Part shown: piece by piece, positions 26,442-34,762 of the stretch | Layout: each line of letters opens with the position of its first letter | How positions within the stretch are numbered: position 1 is the stretch's first letter | NCBI GenBank assembly: GCA_031376385.1 | Contig: JANMDQ010000013.1 | Location: forward strand, 161,527 to 225,526 | DNA from: Aquisediminimonas sp031376385 | GTDB lineage: Bacteria; Pseudomonadota; Alphaproteobacteria; Sphingomonadales; Sphingomonadaceae | DNA length: 64,000 bases | Direction: 5' to 3' | The notes under the pieces: generated by a model | Database searches by the model: none | Told to the model about the DNA's origin: nothing | The model's input: the letters and a program-made list of their open reading frames with translations, nothing else | Translations under genes and position numbers: made by a program

Positions 26442-27685
26442 TGTCTCACGCTGATACAATGCACCGCCTGTCTGCCGATGTGCAGGTAGGATATAGTTTG
26501 CCCCAGGAATTCTACACGAGCGACGCTGTATTCGCCGCCGATATGGAAAAGGTCATCAGCCAGAAATGGATCATGGCAGGCCATGTCTCGCGCATCCCGA
26601 AAAAGGGCGATTATTTCCTGTTCAAAATCGGGGCGGAGCAAATCATCATCATCCGCGAAAATGCGGAAAGTGTATGCGCCTTTTTCAACGTGTGTCGCCA
26701 CCGCGGTTCAACCATTTGCCAAGCCGAAAGCGGCAACGCGCCGCGGCTCGTGTGCCCCTATCACGCCTGGACATTCGGGCTGGATGGCAAGCTGATCTCT
26801 GCGCGGCTGATGCCGGAAGATTTCAACAAGGCTGAGAACAGCCTGCTCCCTTGCCATATCCGCGTCTTCCACGGACTGATCTTCATCAACATGAGCGAGG
26901 ATGAGCCGGACGATTTCGACGCGACCTTTGGCGACATGGGCCCGATCCTCGACTATCATGGGATTGCTGACGCCCGCATTGCGCATGCGGGAAGCTATCC
27001 CACGACAGCGAATTGGAAGCTGGTGATCGAGAATTTCTTCGAATGCTATCACTGCGTGCCGTCGCATCCCGAATTCTGTTCGATACACGCCGCAGATAGC
27101 TTGATCGCCGTGGGCGCGGGACCAAGCTCGGGTCCGGCAGAGGCCATTTCCGCCTACGCACCTAAGGTTGCAGCATGGGAAGCCAGCGCCGCTGCCTTGG
27201 GCCGACCGATTGGCACGATCGACGATGCGCCCGATAGCAGCCATTTACGGTTGATGATGCAGCGCATGAACAAGGACGGCTGGGCCGCCGAAACGCAAGA
27301 TGGCACAGCACCATCGCCGCTAATGGGCAAGCGCACCCAAGCGGATGGTGGGCGGATACATTTGAGCTTCAGCCCGTTCAGCCAGATTGTGGCGGACGAC
27401 CATTTCGTGATCCTGTTCCAATTCACCCCGCGTTCGGCGCTTGTGTCCGATGTTGAGATGATCTGGCTTGTCGATGGCCGCGCCACTGAAACAGAGGTTG
27501 ATATCGACAAGATGATCTGGGGTTATCACGCGACGACAACTCAGGATAAAGTCATCACGGAAAACAACCAGGCCGGGATCAGGTCCAGCCGCTATCGCCC
27601 CGGTCGCTATTCCGACCAAGAAGGCAGCGTGATGAATTTCCAGAAATGGTATCTGAACCAGTTTAGCCTAAGCCGCGCCGAGTGA
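26441..27685 (+). CDS. Rieske non-heme iron oxygenase, betaine-demethylase type (GbcA-like)
   Basis: A 414-residue Rieske oxygenase alpha subunit. The 2Fe-2S ligands are in 'NVCRHRGSTICQ' (C-x-H) and 'VCPYHAWTFG' (C-x2-H), and the mononuclear iron histidines in 'ECYHCVPSHPEF'. Length and motif pattern fit the glycine betaine, carnitine and stachydrine monooxygenase group, which oxidatively remove a methyl group as formaldehyde or cleave the C-N bond. Its ATG overlaps the preceding stop (TGATG). No reductase gene (GbcB-like FAD/2Fe-2S) is adjacent, so electrons must come from elsewhere. The formaldehyde it would release is the substrate of FrmA in the C1 operon. Confidence 0.87.
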   Translation: MSHADTMHRLSADVQVGYSLPQEFYTSDAVFAADMEKVISQKWIMAGHVSRIPKKGDYFLFKIGAEQIIIIRENAESVCAFFNVCRHRGSTICQAESGNAPRLVCPYHAWTFGLDGKLISARLMPEDFNKAENSLLPCHIRVFHGLIFINMSEDEPDDFDATFGDMGPILDYHGIADARIAHAGSYPTTANWKLVIENFFECYHCVPSHPEFCSIHAADSLIAVGAGPSSGPAEAISAYAPKVAAWEASAAALGRPIGTIDDAPDSSHLRLMMQRMNKDGWAAETQDGTAPSPLMGKRTQADGGRIHLSFSPFSQIVADDHFVILFQFTPRSALVSDVEMIWLVDGRATETEVDIDKMIWGYHATTTQDKVITENNQAGIRSSRYRPGRYSDQEGSVMNFQKWYLNQFSLSRAE

Positions 27686-28764
27686 ACGCTACGGGGGTTT
27701 GGCCCGCCACCATGCGCGCGGTTCTGCTGACCGGTCACGGCGGCTATGACCGGCTTGAGTTGCGGGACGATGTACCCGTTCCTGTGCCGGGTCACGGAGA
27801 TGTCGTGATCCGCATTGCTGCGGCGGCGGTCAACAATACCGATATCAACACGCGGATTGGATGGTATTCAAAGGCGGTGGCTGAGGCGACTGAAGTGGGC
27901 GCAGCAACCGGAATAGACGGTGCTGGCGACGATGGCTGGTCTGGGGCAGCGTTCCAATTCCCCCGCATTCAGGGCGCTGACGCCTGTGGGCGGATTGTGG
28001 CGATAGGTGATGGTGTTGACCCCGCGCGGATGGGCAAACGGGTTCTGGTTGAGCCGGTTTTTCGGGGCACGACCCATTTTGACGCACTCTATTTCGGCTC
28101 CGAAGTTGACGGGGCCTTTGCCGAATATGCCCGCGTTCCGGCAATCCACGCACATTGCATTGAATCCACCCTTAGTGATGCAGAGCTAGCCAGCTTCCCT
28201 TGTGCCTATTCAGCCGCCGAAAACATGCTGACCCGCATTGGCCTTCTGTCTGGTGAACGCATTCTGATCACGGGCGCGTCGGGTGGCGTAGGTTCGGCCG
28301 CTGTGCAACTCGCCAAACGGCGCGGCGCTGAAGTGACTGCGATCGCGGGAGGCGATAAAGCCGAAGCAATCCGGACATTGGGAGCGGATCAAGTCATCCC
28401 CCGCGATGCCGATCTGGAGGCTCTGTTTGGCAATGAACATTTCGACGCTGCAGTCGATATCGTCGGCGGTGCGCAATTCGGTGCAATCCTCAACACCCTC
28501 AAACCCGGCGGGCGATACGGCGTGGCGGGAGCAATATCGGGGCCCATCGTCGATCTTGACCTGCGCACGCTTTACCTCAAGGATTTGAAACTGATCGGCT
28601 GCACTGTGCTGGAACCGGAAGTCTTCCCGAACTTGATACGCTGCATCGAAAGCGGCGAAATCAAGCCGCTGATCGCCGCCACTTATTCACTCGCGGATAT
28701 CGTTGCGGCGCAGGAGGCATTTCTGACCAAGCAGCATGTGGGGAAAATTGTTTTGGTCACCTAG
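27682..28764 (+). CDS. MDR-family NAD(P)H-dependent oxidoreductase (quinone-reductase-like)
   Basis: A 360-residue medium-chain dehydrogenase/reductase without zinc-binding cysteines. It has a GroES-like N-terminal domain ('VRIAAAAVNNTDINTRIGW' region) and the nucleotide-binding 'TGASGGVGSAAVQLAKRRG'. Such proteins reduce quinones, enones or act as crotonyl-CoA-type reductases. GTG at 27682 overlaps the Rieske stop as GTGA; an ATG at 27712 (MRAVLLTG) is a good alternative start, since it begins the conserved domain. It ends the four-gene operon. It lacks the flavin and ferredoxin domains expected of a Rieske-oxygenase reductase, so it is unlikely to be that partner. Confidence 0.82.
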   Translation: MNATGVWPATMRAVLLTGHGGYDRLELRDDVPVPVPGHGDVVIRIAAAAVNNTDINTRIGWYSKAVAEATEVGAATGIDGAGDDGWSGAAFQFPRIQGADACGRIVAIGDGVDPARMGKRVLVEPVFRGTTHFDALYFGSEVDGAFAEYARVPAIHAHCIESTLSDAELASFPCAYSAAENMLTRIGLLSGERILITGASGGVGSAAVQLAKRRGAEVTAIAGGDKAEAIRTLGADQVIPRDADLEALFGNEHFDAAVDIVGGAQFGAILNTLKPGGRYGVAGAISGPIVDLDLRTLYLKDLKLIGCTVLEPEVFPNLIRCIESGEIKPLIAATYSLADIVAAQEAFLTKQHVGKIVLVT

Positions 28765-28801
28765 AGTCAGAACCTAATTGTTTCCTCTCTGTTAGCATCA
28801 T

Positions 28802-29332
28802 TCAATCCTGACCAATTTCAGTCTTCATCAGACGAAATAGAAAATCTTGAGTCCCAATTGAAAAGCCGACTTCGCCGATACGGATCCAGCCTTGCCGCTC
28901 ATAGAAACTGATTGCCCGATCATTGGTGTTCAGCACGGTTAGCCAAACTGTTTTGACCTTCGCCACTGCGGCCGCGTCCATGGCTGCTGCCATTAATGCA
29001 CGGCCGATTCGGTGCGTAATGAATTCCGACAGGACATAAATTTTCTGCAACTGCGCAGGTACGGGGTCATCGATGAACGCATTTGCCGACGGACATTTTA
29101 GCTTGGCATAGCCAACGGGCAGGTCATTGAATGAAGCCAACCAATATTGATTTTGCAACTTGGCCATGCTGCTCGCGATCTTTGCGACGGAAAATGTCTG
29201 GTTCAAATATGCCAGCAACTCATCTTCCCGCTCTTCAAACAAGCCCCCGAAAGTTTCCCTAAAGGTCAACCGCCCAAGCAATGCTATCATCTCTGCATCG
29301 CTACCCTGTGCTCTTCGAACTGTAATCGTCAT
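28802..29332 (-). CDS. GNAT-family N-acetyltransferase
   Basis: A 176-residue GNAT protein. The acetyl-CoA-binding motif A is recognisable as 'EFITHRIGRALMAAAMD', where the Q/R-x-x-G-x-G/A loop is altered to HRIGRA, followed by the 'WLTVLNTNDRAISFYERQGW' motif B. It probably acetylates a small amine or polyamine. It converges with the oxidoreductase operon 37 bp away and stands alone. The ATG at 29332 starts directly at the conserved 'ITVRRAQGSDAEMI'. Substrate unknown. Confidence 0.85.
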   Translation of the reverse strand: MTITVRRAQGSDAEMIALLGRLTFRETFGGLFEEREDELLAYLNQTFSVAKIASSMAKLQNQYWLASFNDLPVGYAKLKCPSANAFIDDPVPAQLQKIYVLSEFITHRIGRALMAAAMDAAAVAKVKTVWLTVLNTNDRAISFYERQGWIRIGEVGFSIGTQDFLFRLMKTEIGQD

Positions 29333-29669
29333 GTCATGCCCTCAGTATCTCGGGCATAGATGATGGCTTGAAATGCATAGATAGCACGTCCCGTTGCTTG
29401 CGCTCAAAACCCCATGAACACCGCTGCTTCGTCAACCGTCTTCTGCTCTCACACTACAGCGTTCGCTGGAAAGCTCTCAGCCGGCCAGCCGAGCGCGATG
29501 GTTTTCATGATGATCTCCTAAATCAGCGCCCTTGGCACACGGCCCGGCTTGTAACCGCGGTGGCTCCCCCTCCCCGAGAGAACGCCGTCAAACTGCATAT
29601 AAGATCCCTGACGTTGGCAAACCAAGGTTCAGCCGTTGGCGAATGTTATGGCAATTGGAGCCAAGTTTA
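29333..29669. other. Gene-poor gap with one tiny minus-strand reading frame
   Basis: A 337-bp stretch between the GNAT start and the aminotransferase stop. No hairpin terminator or repeat was seen. On the minus strand an ATG at 29508 with AGGAG seven bases upstream opens a 19-codon frame (MKTIALGWPAESFPANAVV) that stops at 29449. It may be a leader peptide, the stump of a lost gene, or chance. Confidence 0.4.
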
Positions 29670-30986
29670 TCACTCAACCGTCTCCACCAACTCCGCAATC
29701 CGCCCGACCATCTCATCAATATGCGCTTTTTCCAAAATCAGCGGCGGAGACAGGGCAATGATGTCGGCTGTTGCGCGCACAAGAAGCCCATTGTCGAAGC
29801 ATTTGTGGAACAACTCCATTGCGCGCTTGCCCGGCGCGCCTGGGCGGGAGGCAAGTTCGATCCCGGCCACGATCCCCATATTGCGGATGTCGATAATGTG
29901 GCGCCTGCCCTTCAGGCTGTGGACAGCGTCCGCCCAATAGCCGTGAAGATCAGCCGCGCTTTCAAAAATGCCTTCGTCACGGTAAAGATCAAGCGTTGCG
30001 ATCCCCGCCGCAGCAGCGAGGGGATGGCCCGAGTAAGTGTAGCCGTGGAACAGTTCGATCCCGTCCGGGCCGCCTTCTACGACAGTGTCATGGACGTGAC
30101 GACTGACTGCGACTGCGCCCATTGGCACAGCGGCGTTGGTTAATCCTTTGGCCATGCAAATCATATCCGGGATGACGCCCAACGTTTCCGCCGCCGTCGT
30201 GCCACCGATGCGGCCAAAGCCTGTAATCACTTCATCAAAGATCAGGACGATGCCGTATTTGGTGCAAATCTCGCGCAGCTTTTGGAGGTAGCCAACTGGC
30301 GGGATGAGCACGCCGGTGGAGCCAGCCATGGGCTCAACGATGACTGCCGCAATCGTCTCCGCCCCGTGCAGAGCAACGATGCGTTCGAGCTCTTCGGCCA
30401 GATGCCCGCCCCATACCGGTTGCCCGCGCGTGAAGGCGTTATGTTCTAAACTGTGGGTATGCGGCAGATGATCGACGCCCGCCAGAAGCGTGCCGAACTG
30501 CCGCCGATTGTTGACGATGCCGCCCACCGAAATTCCTCCAAAACCAACGCCGTGATAGCCCCGTTCTCGCCCGATCAGCCGCGTCCGCGTGCCTTCCCCG
30601 CGCGCGCGTTGATAGGCAATGGCGATCTTGAGCGCGGTATCGACCGATTCCGACCCTGAATTGGTGAAGAAAATCCGGTCAAGCGGGTCCGGCATCAGGG
30701 CTGCCACGCGAGAGGCCAGTTCAAACACGAGGGGGTGGCCCAACTGAAATGTCGGCCCGAAATCCATCTCTCCAGCCGTCTTGCGGATGGCCTCAACAAT
30801 CGGCGTGCGGCAATGCCCCGCGTTTACGCACCAAAGCCCCGCTGTGCCATCCAGCACCTGCCGTCCGTCGCTGCTGGTATAGTGCATATCCTTCGCGCTG
30901 CTCAGCAGGCGCGGCGTTTCCTTGAAGGCGCGGTTGGCGGTGAAGGGCATCCAAAGGGCGGCCAGCGGATCATTTTCAAGCTTCAT
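29670..30986 (-). CDS. Class-III pyridoxal-phosphate aminotransferase (omega-amino acid:pyruvate type)
   Basis: A 438-residue class-III aminotransferase. The PLP-binding Lys is in 'MICMAKGLTNAAVPMG', the Asp that contacts the pyridine ring in 'LIFDEVITGFGR', and 'FTNSGSESVDTALKIA' binds phosphate. The N-terminal 'LWMPFTANRAFK' is the hallmark of the beta-alanine/omega-amino acid:pyruvate aminotransferase branch. I used the ATG at 30986 because AGGAG sits seven bases upstream; the adjacent ATG at 30989 is nearly equivalent, and 31013 is less likely. It may deaminate the amine left after demethylation, but its substrate is not established. Confidence 0.9.
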   Translation of the reverse strand: MKLENDPLAALWMPFTANRAFKETPRLLSSAKDMHYTSSDGRQVLDGTAGLWCVNAGHCRTPIVEAIRKTAGEMDFGPTFQLGHPLVFELASRVAALMPDPLDRIFFTNSGSESVDTALKIAIAYQRARGEGTRTRLIGRERGYHGVGFGGISVGGIVNNRRQFGTLLAGVDHLPHTHSLEHNAFTRGQPVWGGHLAEELERIVALHGAETIAAVIVEPMAGSTGVLIPPVGYLQKLREICTKYGIVLIFDEVITGFGRIGGTTAAETLGVIPDMICMAKGLTNAAVPMGAVAVSRHVHDTVVEGGPDGIELFHGYTYSGHPLAAAAGIATLDLYRDEGIFESAADLHGYWADAVHSLKGRRHIIDIRNMGIVAGIELASRPGAPGKRAMELFHKCFDNGLLVRATADIIALSPPLILEKAHIDEMVGRIAELVETVE

Positions 30987-31501
30987 CATTCTGCTCCTGC
31001 AGCTCGCATCCAAAGCTTATGCAGTGTAGGCCCTATGGTCTTCGACTGAAAAGATTGTTGTGATCGGAAAATTTTGCTCAAAGTTTAGTAAAGTTGTGCC
31101 AGTCGTGCGTTTACAGTTGGGGTGCGTTTGGTGGGTATCGCCATTGATCCGGCAGGCCCAGCGCATCTTATTCCAGATGCTGACGCTAGGTTTTTTGCCT
31201 CCAAAGTTGACACATGGTTGACACCTGAAACATCTTTGGGCGACTTCGCTTTTCCAACCTGAACAAGGGCACAGCGCGTCACCCCTTTGTATGCCTCCTT
31301 ACAATGATCAGACGCAACAATGCAGTGCGTTATCCGCAGGATAAATCATTCACAATCTGCTGCACTGGGGCGGCAGGGTTTCAAAGAGCACTTGGAACAT
31401 TAGATGAACAAATTGATAAGTCAATAGCTGCCGATCATTTCCTCTGAGCCTCGCTGAATCAGAGGTCGTTTGGCATCTCACCTACAGCTAGAATTTGATC
31501 T
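30987..31501. other. Intergenic region upstream of the aminotransferase
   Basis: A 515-bp gap. Near the aminotransferase it has the imperfect palindrome TGATCGGAAAATTTTGCTCA (31061-31080), a plausible regulator site. At 31204-31225 there are two GTTGACAC-type units separated by a few bases; a very similar pair occurs at 42458-42477. The rest, up to the FkbM gene stop, shows no convincing gene or terminator. Confidence 0.4.
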
Positions 31502-32296
31502 TTAGGTTGAAGAAATCCGTTCAAATATCTCGTTATAATGGCCCTCGTGCTTGCCGATTTTTGGTTCCAGCCCGGCATGTTTCATAACGGCGTAGATATC
31601 AGAAGACGAAGTTCCAAAACGAGCCAGATAGTCATTGTCGATCTCGACAATGACCGTCTTTACCCACGGAGTGCCAACAAAATCTGCGATTGCGGTGACA
31701 ATGAGGGCCTCTGCACCCTCTACGTCAATTTTGATCATGATGTCTCGTTGATCAAGCAAGGGCGCAATAATCTTCAGGAACTGTTGGCCTTGCACACATA
31801 GTACTTTACCCGTTCCAGTGGCTGAAAGATGGGCCACGCCGCTGTGGTTTGCTGTGCCTTCTTCGAAAGAGGCAACTGCTGTTTCATGGCTGAGAGCAAG
31901 TCTGAACGGGAATACATCTGGCGATTGATTCAATCCGATATTTGCCAATAATGTTGTGAATGTTGAAAGCGACGGTTCCACTGAGATCACTGGCCCACTG
32001 CCCTTCAGCCTCTCTGCTGCAACCAAAGAGAACAATCCGGCATTTGCGCCAATATCTATAAAAGCCATTCCAGGCTGCAAATCTGTCACACATTTATAGA
32101 CATCCTCATATCCCATGCCCTGTTGGCCAGTTAGGCAAAAGAAATTTGTCAAATCCATTGGCTGACAAAGCATTAAAACTCCGAATTTGCAGCGGACTGG
32201 CCTGTTCTTTTGAAAGAACATTAAGTATCGAACGACACGATATTTGCCCTTAAAATCAGGCTTGGATATTAAAAATTCAATCAGGCTTTTGATCAT
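31502..32296 (-). CDS. FkbM-family methyltransferase
   Basis: A 264-residue SAM-dependent methyltransferase. The SAM-binding motif I is 'FIDIGANAGLFSLVAAERL', followed by 'VISVEPSLSTFTTL'; 'KIDVEGAEALIV' is the FkbM signature. FkbM enzymes O-methylate sugars or polyketides, and in glycan loci they usually methylate a surface polysaccharide. It is divergent from the flippase gene with 169 bp between. Base composition is AT-richer than in the flanking catabolic genes, as for the rest of this island. Confidence 0.85.
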   Translation of the reverse strand: MIKSLIEFLISKPDFKGKYRVVRYLMFFQKNRPVRCKFGVLMLCQPMDLTNFFCLTGQQGMGYEDVYKCVTDLQPGMAFIDIGANAGLFSLVAAERLKGSGPVISVEPSLSTFTTLLANIGLNQSPDVFPFRLALSHETAVASFEEGTANHSGVAHLSATGTGKVLCVQGQQFLKIIAPLLDQRDIMIKIDVEGAEALIVTAIADFVGTPWVKTVIVEIDNDYLARFGTSSSDIYAVMKHAGLEPKIGKHEGHYNEIFERISST

Positions 32297-32465
32297 TCAC
32301 CATCCTGAATGCCGTTGAATTGAAAGACGAATTAATGTCATAAGAATGAATTAGCTATCAGTCCATCGTAACCGAACAAGACCTTGCCTCAATAATTTGG
32401 CAATGATAGATCGTCCCGGATCAATCAGGCCTGCCCGCACTTGATTTAAGAAGGAACCTATTCCG
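32297..32465. promoter_or_regulatory. Divergent promoter region of the glycan island
   Basis: A 169-bp AT-rich stretch between the FkbM gene and the flippase gene, which point away from each other. It must hold both promoters. AAGGA lies about ten bases before the flippase GTG. No clear operator was seen. Confidence 0.35.
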
Positions 32466-33935
32466 GTGACAAGCTTGAAGGCCTCGGTGGCCAAGGCTGC
32501 TTTTTGGTCTTCGTTCAGAGTTGGCTGGTCTCAAATATTTGGCCTCATCGTTTTTTCTCTGTTGGTTCGGATGCTTGGGCCCAAAGAGTTTGGGCTCTTT
32601 GCGCTTTCGGTCACAATGATTGAACTTCTTCGTCCGATTTGTTCTGCGGGGCTTGCAGAAGCCATTCAGCGCGAAGATCGGCCAGATGAAGAATTGAGAG
32701 ATACTGCATTCTGGATCAGTTTGGGTTCTAGTCTGTTCGTTGGCCTGATCATCATTTTTCTGGCTCAAGCCTATGCTCAGATTATCGGCGATGACAGCGT
32801 CGTTTTGCCGATGATCGCCTTAACGTCAACATTGGTCATTTCCGCCTTGGGCCGCGTCCACATCGCTTTTCAACTGAAGAATTTTGAACATAAATCTGTT
32901 ACATTCCAGTCATTATGTGCGTCGAGTATCGCAGGCGTAATCGCTGTGATTTTAGCGTTTAATGGCGCTGGGATATGGGCGTTGGTCGCTCAATCGATTA
33001 TCAGTGAAGCTTTGATGGTGATCTTTGCTTGGTCGATAAACAAGTGGATGCCCAAATTTCAGTTTGACAGAATTCTGGCGAAACGAATTCTAAATTTCAG
33101 CAGCGGCATGGTGTTTACGCAGATCATCTGGAGCGGTTTGGCAAGAGTGCCAGATTTGGTGATCGGGCGAGCAGTTGGGGTCGAGGCCGTTGGGATTTAT
33201 AGAATTGCATGGAGAGTGGTTGATCTTCTCGGGCAAGCGATCCTGACTCCGCTGTCCAGCGTTACATATATTGCGCTGGCCAAATCTCAATTTGATGCGG
33301 AGAAATTTGAAGCGGTTTATATTCGGGTTATTAGCCTTTCTGTCATGTTGGGAGTGCCAGTAATCGTCGGGTTTGGCCTGATCGCGCCGGAATTGCTACC
33401 TTTGCTGTTCGGCCAAAAGGCTGTTGATAGTATCTTAATTGCTCAGATACTTTCACTATCTGCCCCCGCATTCGTCATGAATTATTTTATTGCATCGGCA
33501 CTTGGGGCCAAGGGGTTCAGCCACGTTATGACCCGCATTGCTCTTGTGCAGCTTGTAAGTACGTTGCTCATTTCCGTGTTGGCGGCACCTTACGGCCTTG
33601 CAGCGATTACCGCAGCTTATGTTATTCGTGGCTATCTCACGCTTCCGTTCCAGCAGTTCATGCTTCAAAAATATGCAGGAATATCATATCGTAAGATATT
33701 GCGTTGTACGTTCCCTTCGATAATTGCTGCAATCATCATGGTGATGGTCATGATATTTTTCCGGACAACAAATATTGTTAGCAATCTTAATGTTGGAACT
33801 ATTATTGGAAGTTACATTTTCATAGGCGCAACAATTTATATCGGCACCCTCTTTGTCACCAGTCGATCAACGATGAATGCCCAATATGATTTTATTCGTT
33901 CTCTGATATTGGATTTGAAGGGGCAGCAGCGGTGA
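32466..33935 (+). CDS. Polysaccharide flippase, Wzx/MOP superfamily
   Basis: A 489-residue integral membrane protein with 12-14 predicted hydrophobic segments, in the order typical of Wzx/WzxC lipid-linked oligosaccharide flippases. Early features are 'AFWSSFRVGWSQIFGLIVF' and 'ARMLGPKEFGLFALSVTMIE'-like 'RMLGPKEFGLFAL', a signature of the WzxC branch. It would flip undecaprenyl-linked repeat units across the inner membrane. GTG start with AAGGA upstream. Its stop overlaps the next GTG as GTGA. No Wzy polymerase or Wza/Wzc export gene is present in the window, so the locus is either partial or modifies a glycan made elsewhere. Confidence 0.88.
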   Translation: MTSLKASVAKAAFWSSFRVGWSQIFGLIVFSLLVRMLGPKEFGLFALSVTMIELLRPICSAGLAEAIQREDRPDEELRDTAFWISLGSSLFVGLIIIFLAQAYAQIIGDDSVVLPMIALTSTLVISALGRVHIAFQLKNFEHKSVTFQSLCASSIAGVIAVILAFNGAGIWALVAQSIISEALMVIFAWSINKWMPKFQFDRILAKRILNFSSGMVFTQIIWSGLARVPDLVIGRAVGVEAVGIYRIAWRVVDLLGQAILTPLSSVTYIALAKSQFDAEKFEAVYIRVISLSVMLGVPVIVGFGLIAPELLPLLFGQKAVDSILIAQILSLSAPAFVMNYFIASALGAKGFSHVMTRIALVQLVSTLLISVLAAPYGLAAITAAYVIRGYLTLPFQQFMLQKYAGISYRKILRCTFPSIIAAIIMVMVMIFFRTTNIVSNLNVGTIIGSYIFIGATIYIGTLFVTSRSTMNAQYDFIRSLILDLKGQQR

Positions 33936-34702
33936 ACATTCCTAAGCAGATTCATTATGTGTGGGTGGGCCCCAATTCACTATCTAAAGAAACCAAAGAT
34001 ACTCTCAATTCGTGGGCGCGGGTTATGCCAGACTATAGCATTACCGAATGGAACGAGACCAACATTGACTTTTCCAGCCCATTCATTCGAGGCGGTTATG
34101 CTGTTAAAGCCTATAATCGGGTATCAAACTACGCACGGCTTCAAGCACTTTATGAGCATGGGGGCATCTATTTTGACCATGACGTTGAGGTTTTATTGCC
34201 TTTTGATCCGCTCCTTGAAAAGCAGTGCTTCTTCGGCTTTCAGACACTCCGTGCAGAAGAAAAACACATTATAAATAACGCCGTCATCGGCGCGACAGCG
34301 CGCCACCCGTTTGTAAAGCGTCTTTTAGAAGAGCTTGATAAGTTGGATGGCACAAAAGAGGTTGGCGCTGACACTGGGCCGGGGCTTGTATCAAACCTAA
34401 TGCGAAGCGCGGGCGTAACCACTCCAACATCTATTGAACAGGTTGTTGATGGCGTGACGCTGTTCCCGCCTGCCTATTTTTATCCTTACGATTGGACGGA
34501 AACTTACACGCCCGACTGCGTGACAGATGAAACTTATGCAATCCACCACTGGGCCCATACCTGGAAGGCCGCACCATCGCTCCGTCAGAAGATTAGTAAG
34601 AAGATTGTTCGTATAGTCGCGCATATATCCACACCAATCGCATTTCATATTCAGCGGATTGTGAATTTACGCAGCCGGGGCTTTCACAAAGCTGCCCAGT
34701 GA
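33932..34702 (+). CDS. GT32-type glycosyltransferase (DXD sugar-binding)
   Basis: A 256-residue glycosyltransferase of the Gly_transf_sug/capsular polysaccharide family related to OCH1. The N-terminal 'IPKQIHYVWVG' and the 'DXD' motif in 'GGIYFDHDVEVL' are characteristic; 'SNYARLQALYEHGG' precedes it as in GT32 enzymes. It would transfer a hexose or related sugar from a nucleotide donor. The GTG start overlaps the flippase stop, giving translational coupling. AT-rich like its upstream neighbour. Confidence 0.86.
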   Translation: MNIPKQIHYVWVGPNSLSKETKDTLNSWARVMPDYSITEWNETNIDFSSPFIRGGYAVKAYNRVSNYARLQALYEHGGIYFDHDVEVLLPFDPLLEKQCFFGFQTLRAEEKHIINNAVIGATARHPFVKRLLEELDKLDGTKEVGADTGPGLVSNLMRSAGVTTPTSIEQVVDGVTLFPPAYFYPYDWTETYTPDCVTDETYAIHHWAHTWKAAPSLRQKISKKIVRIVAHISTPIAFHIQRIVNLRSRGFHKAAQ

Positions 34703-34762
34703 CGTCGGCTGCTGTCTGACCGACCTTGCTGTCGCTGCTGTGGCCTGATAGCAAAACGCGAC

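Noticed and set aside
27682..28764. Reductase partner of the Rieske oxygenase
   Set aside because: No ferredoxin, FAD or 2Fe-2S motifs; it is a plain MDR protein.
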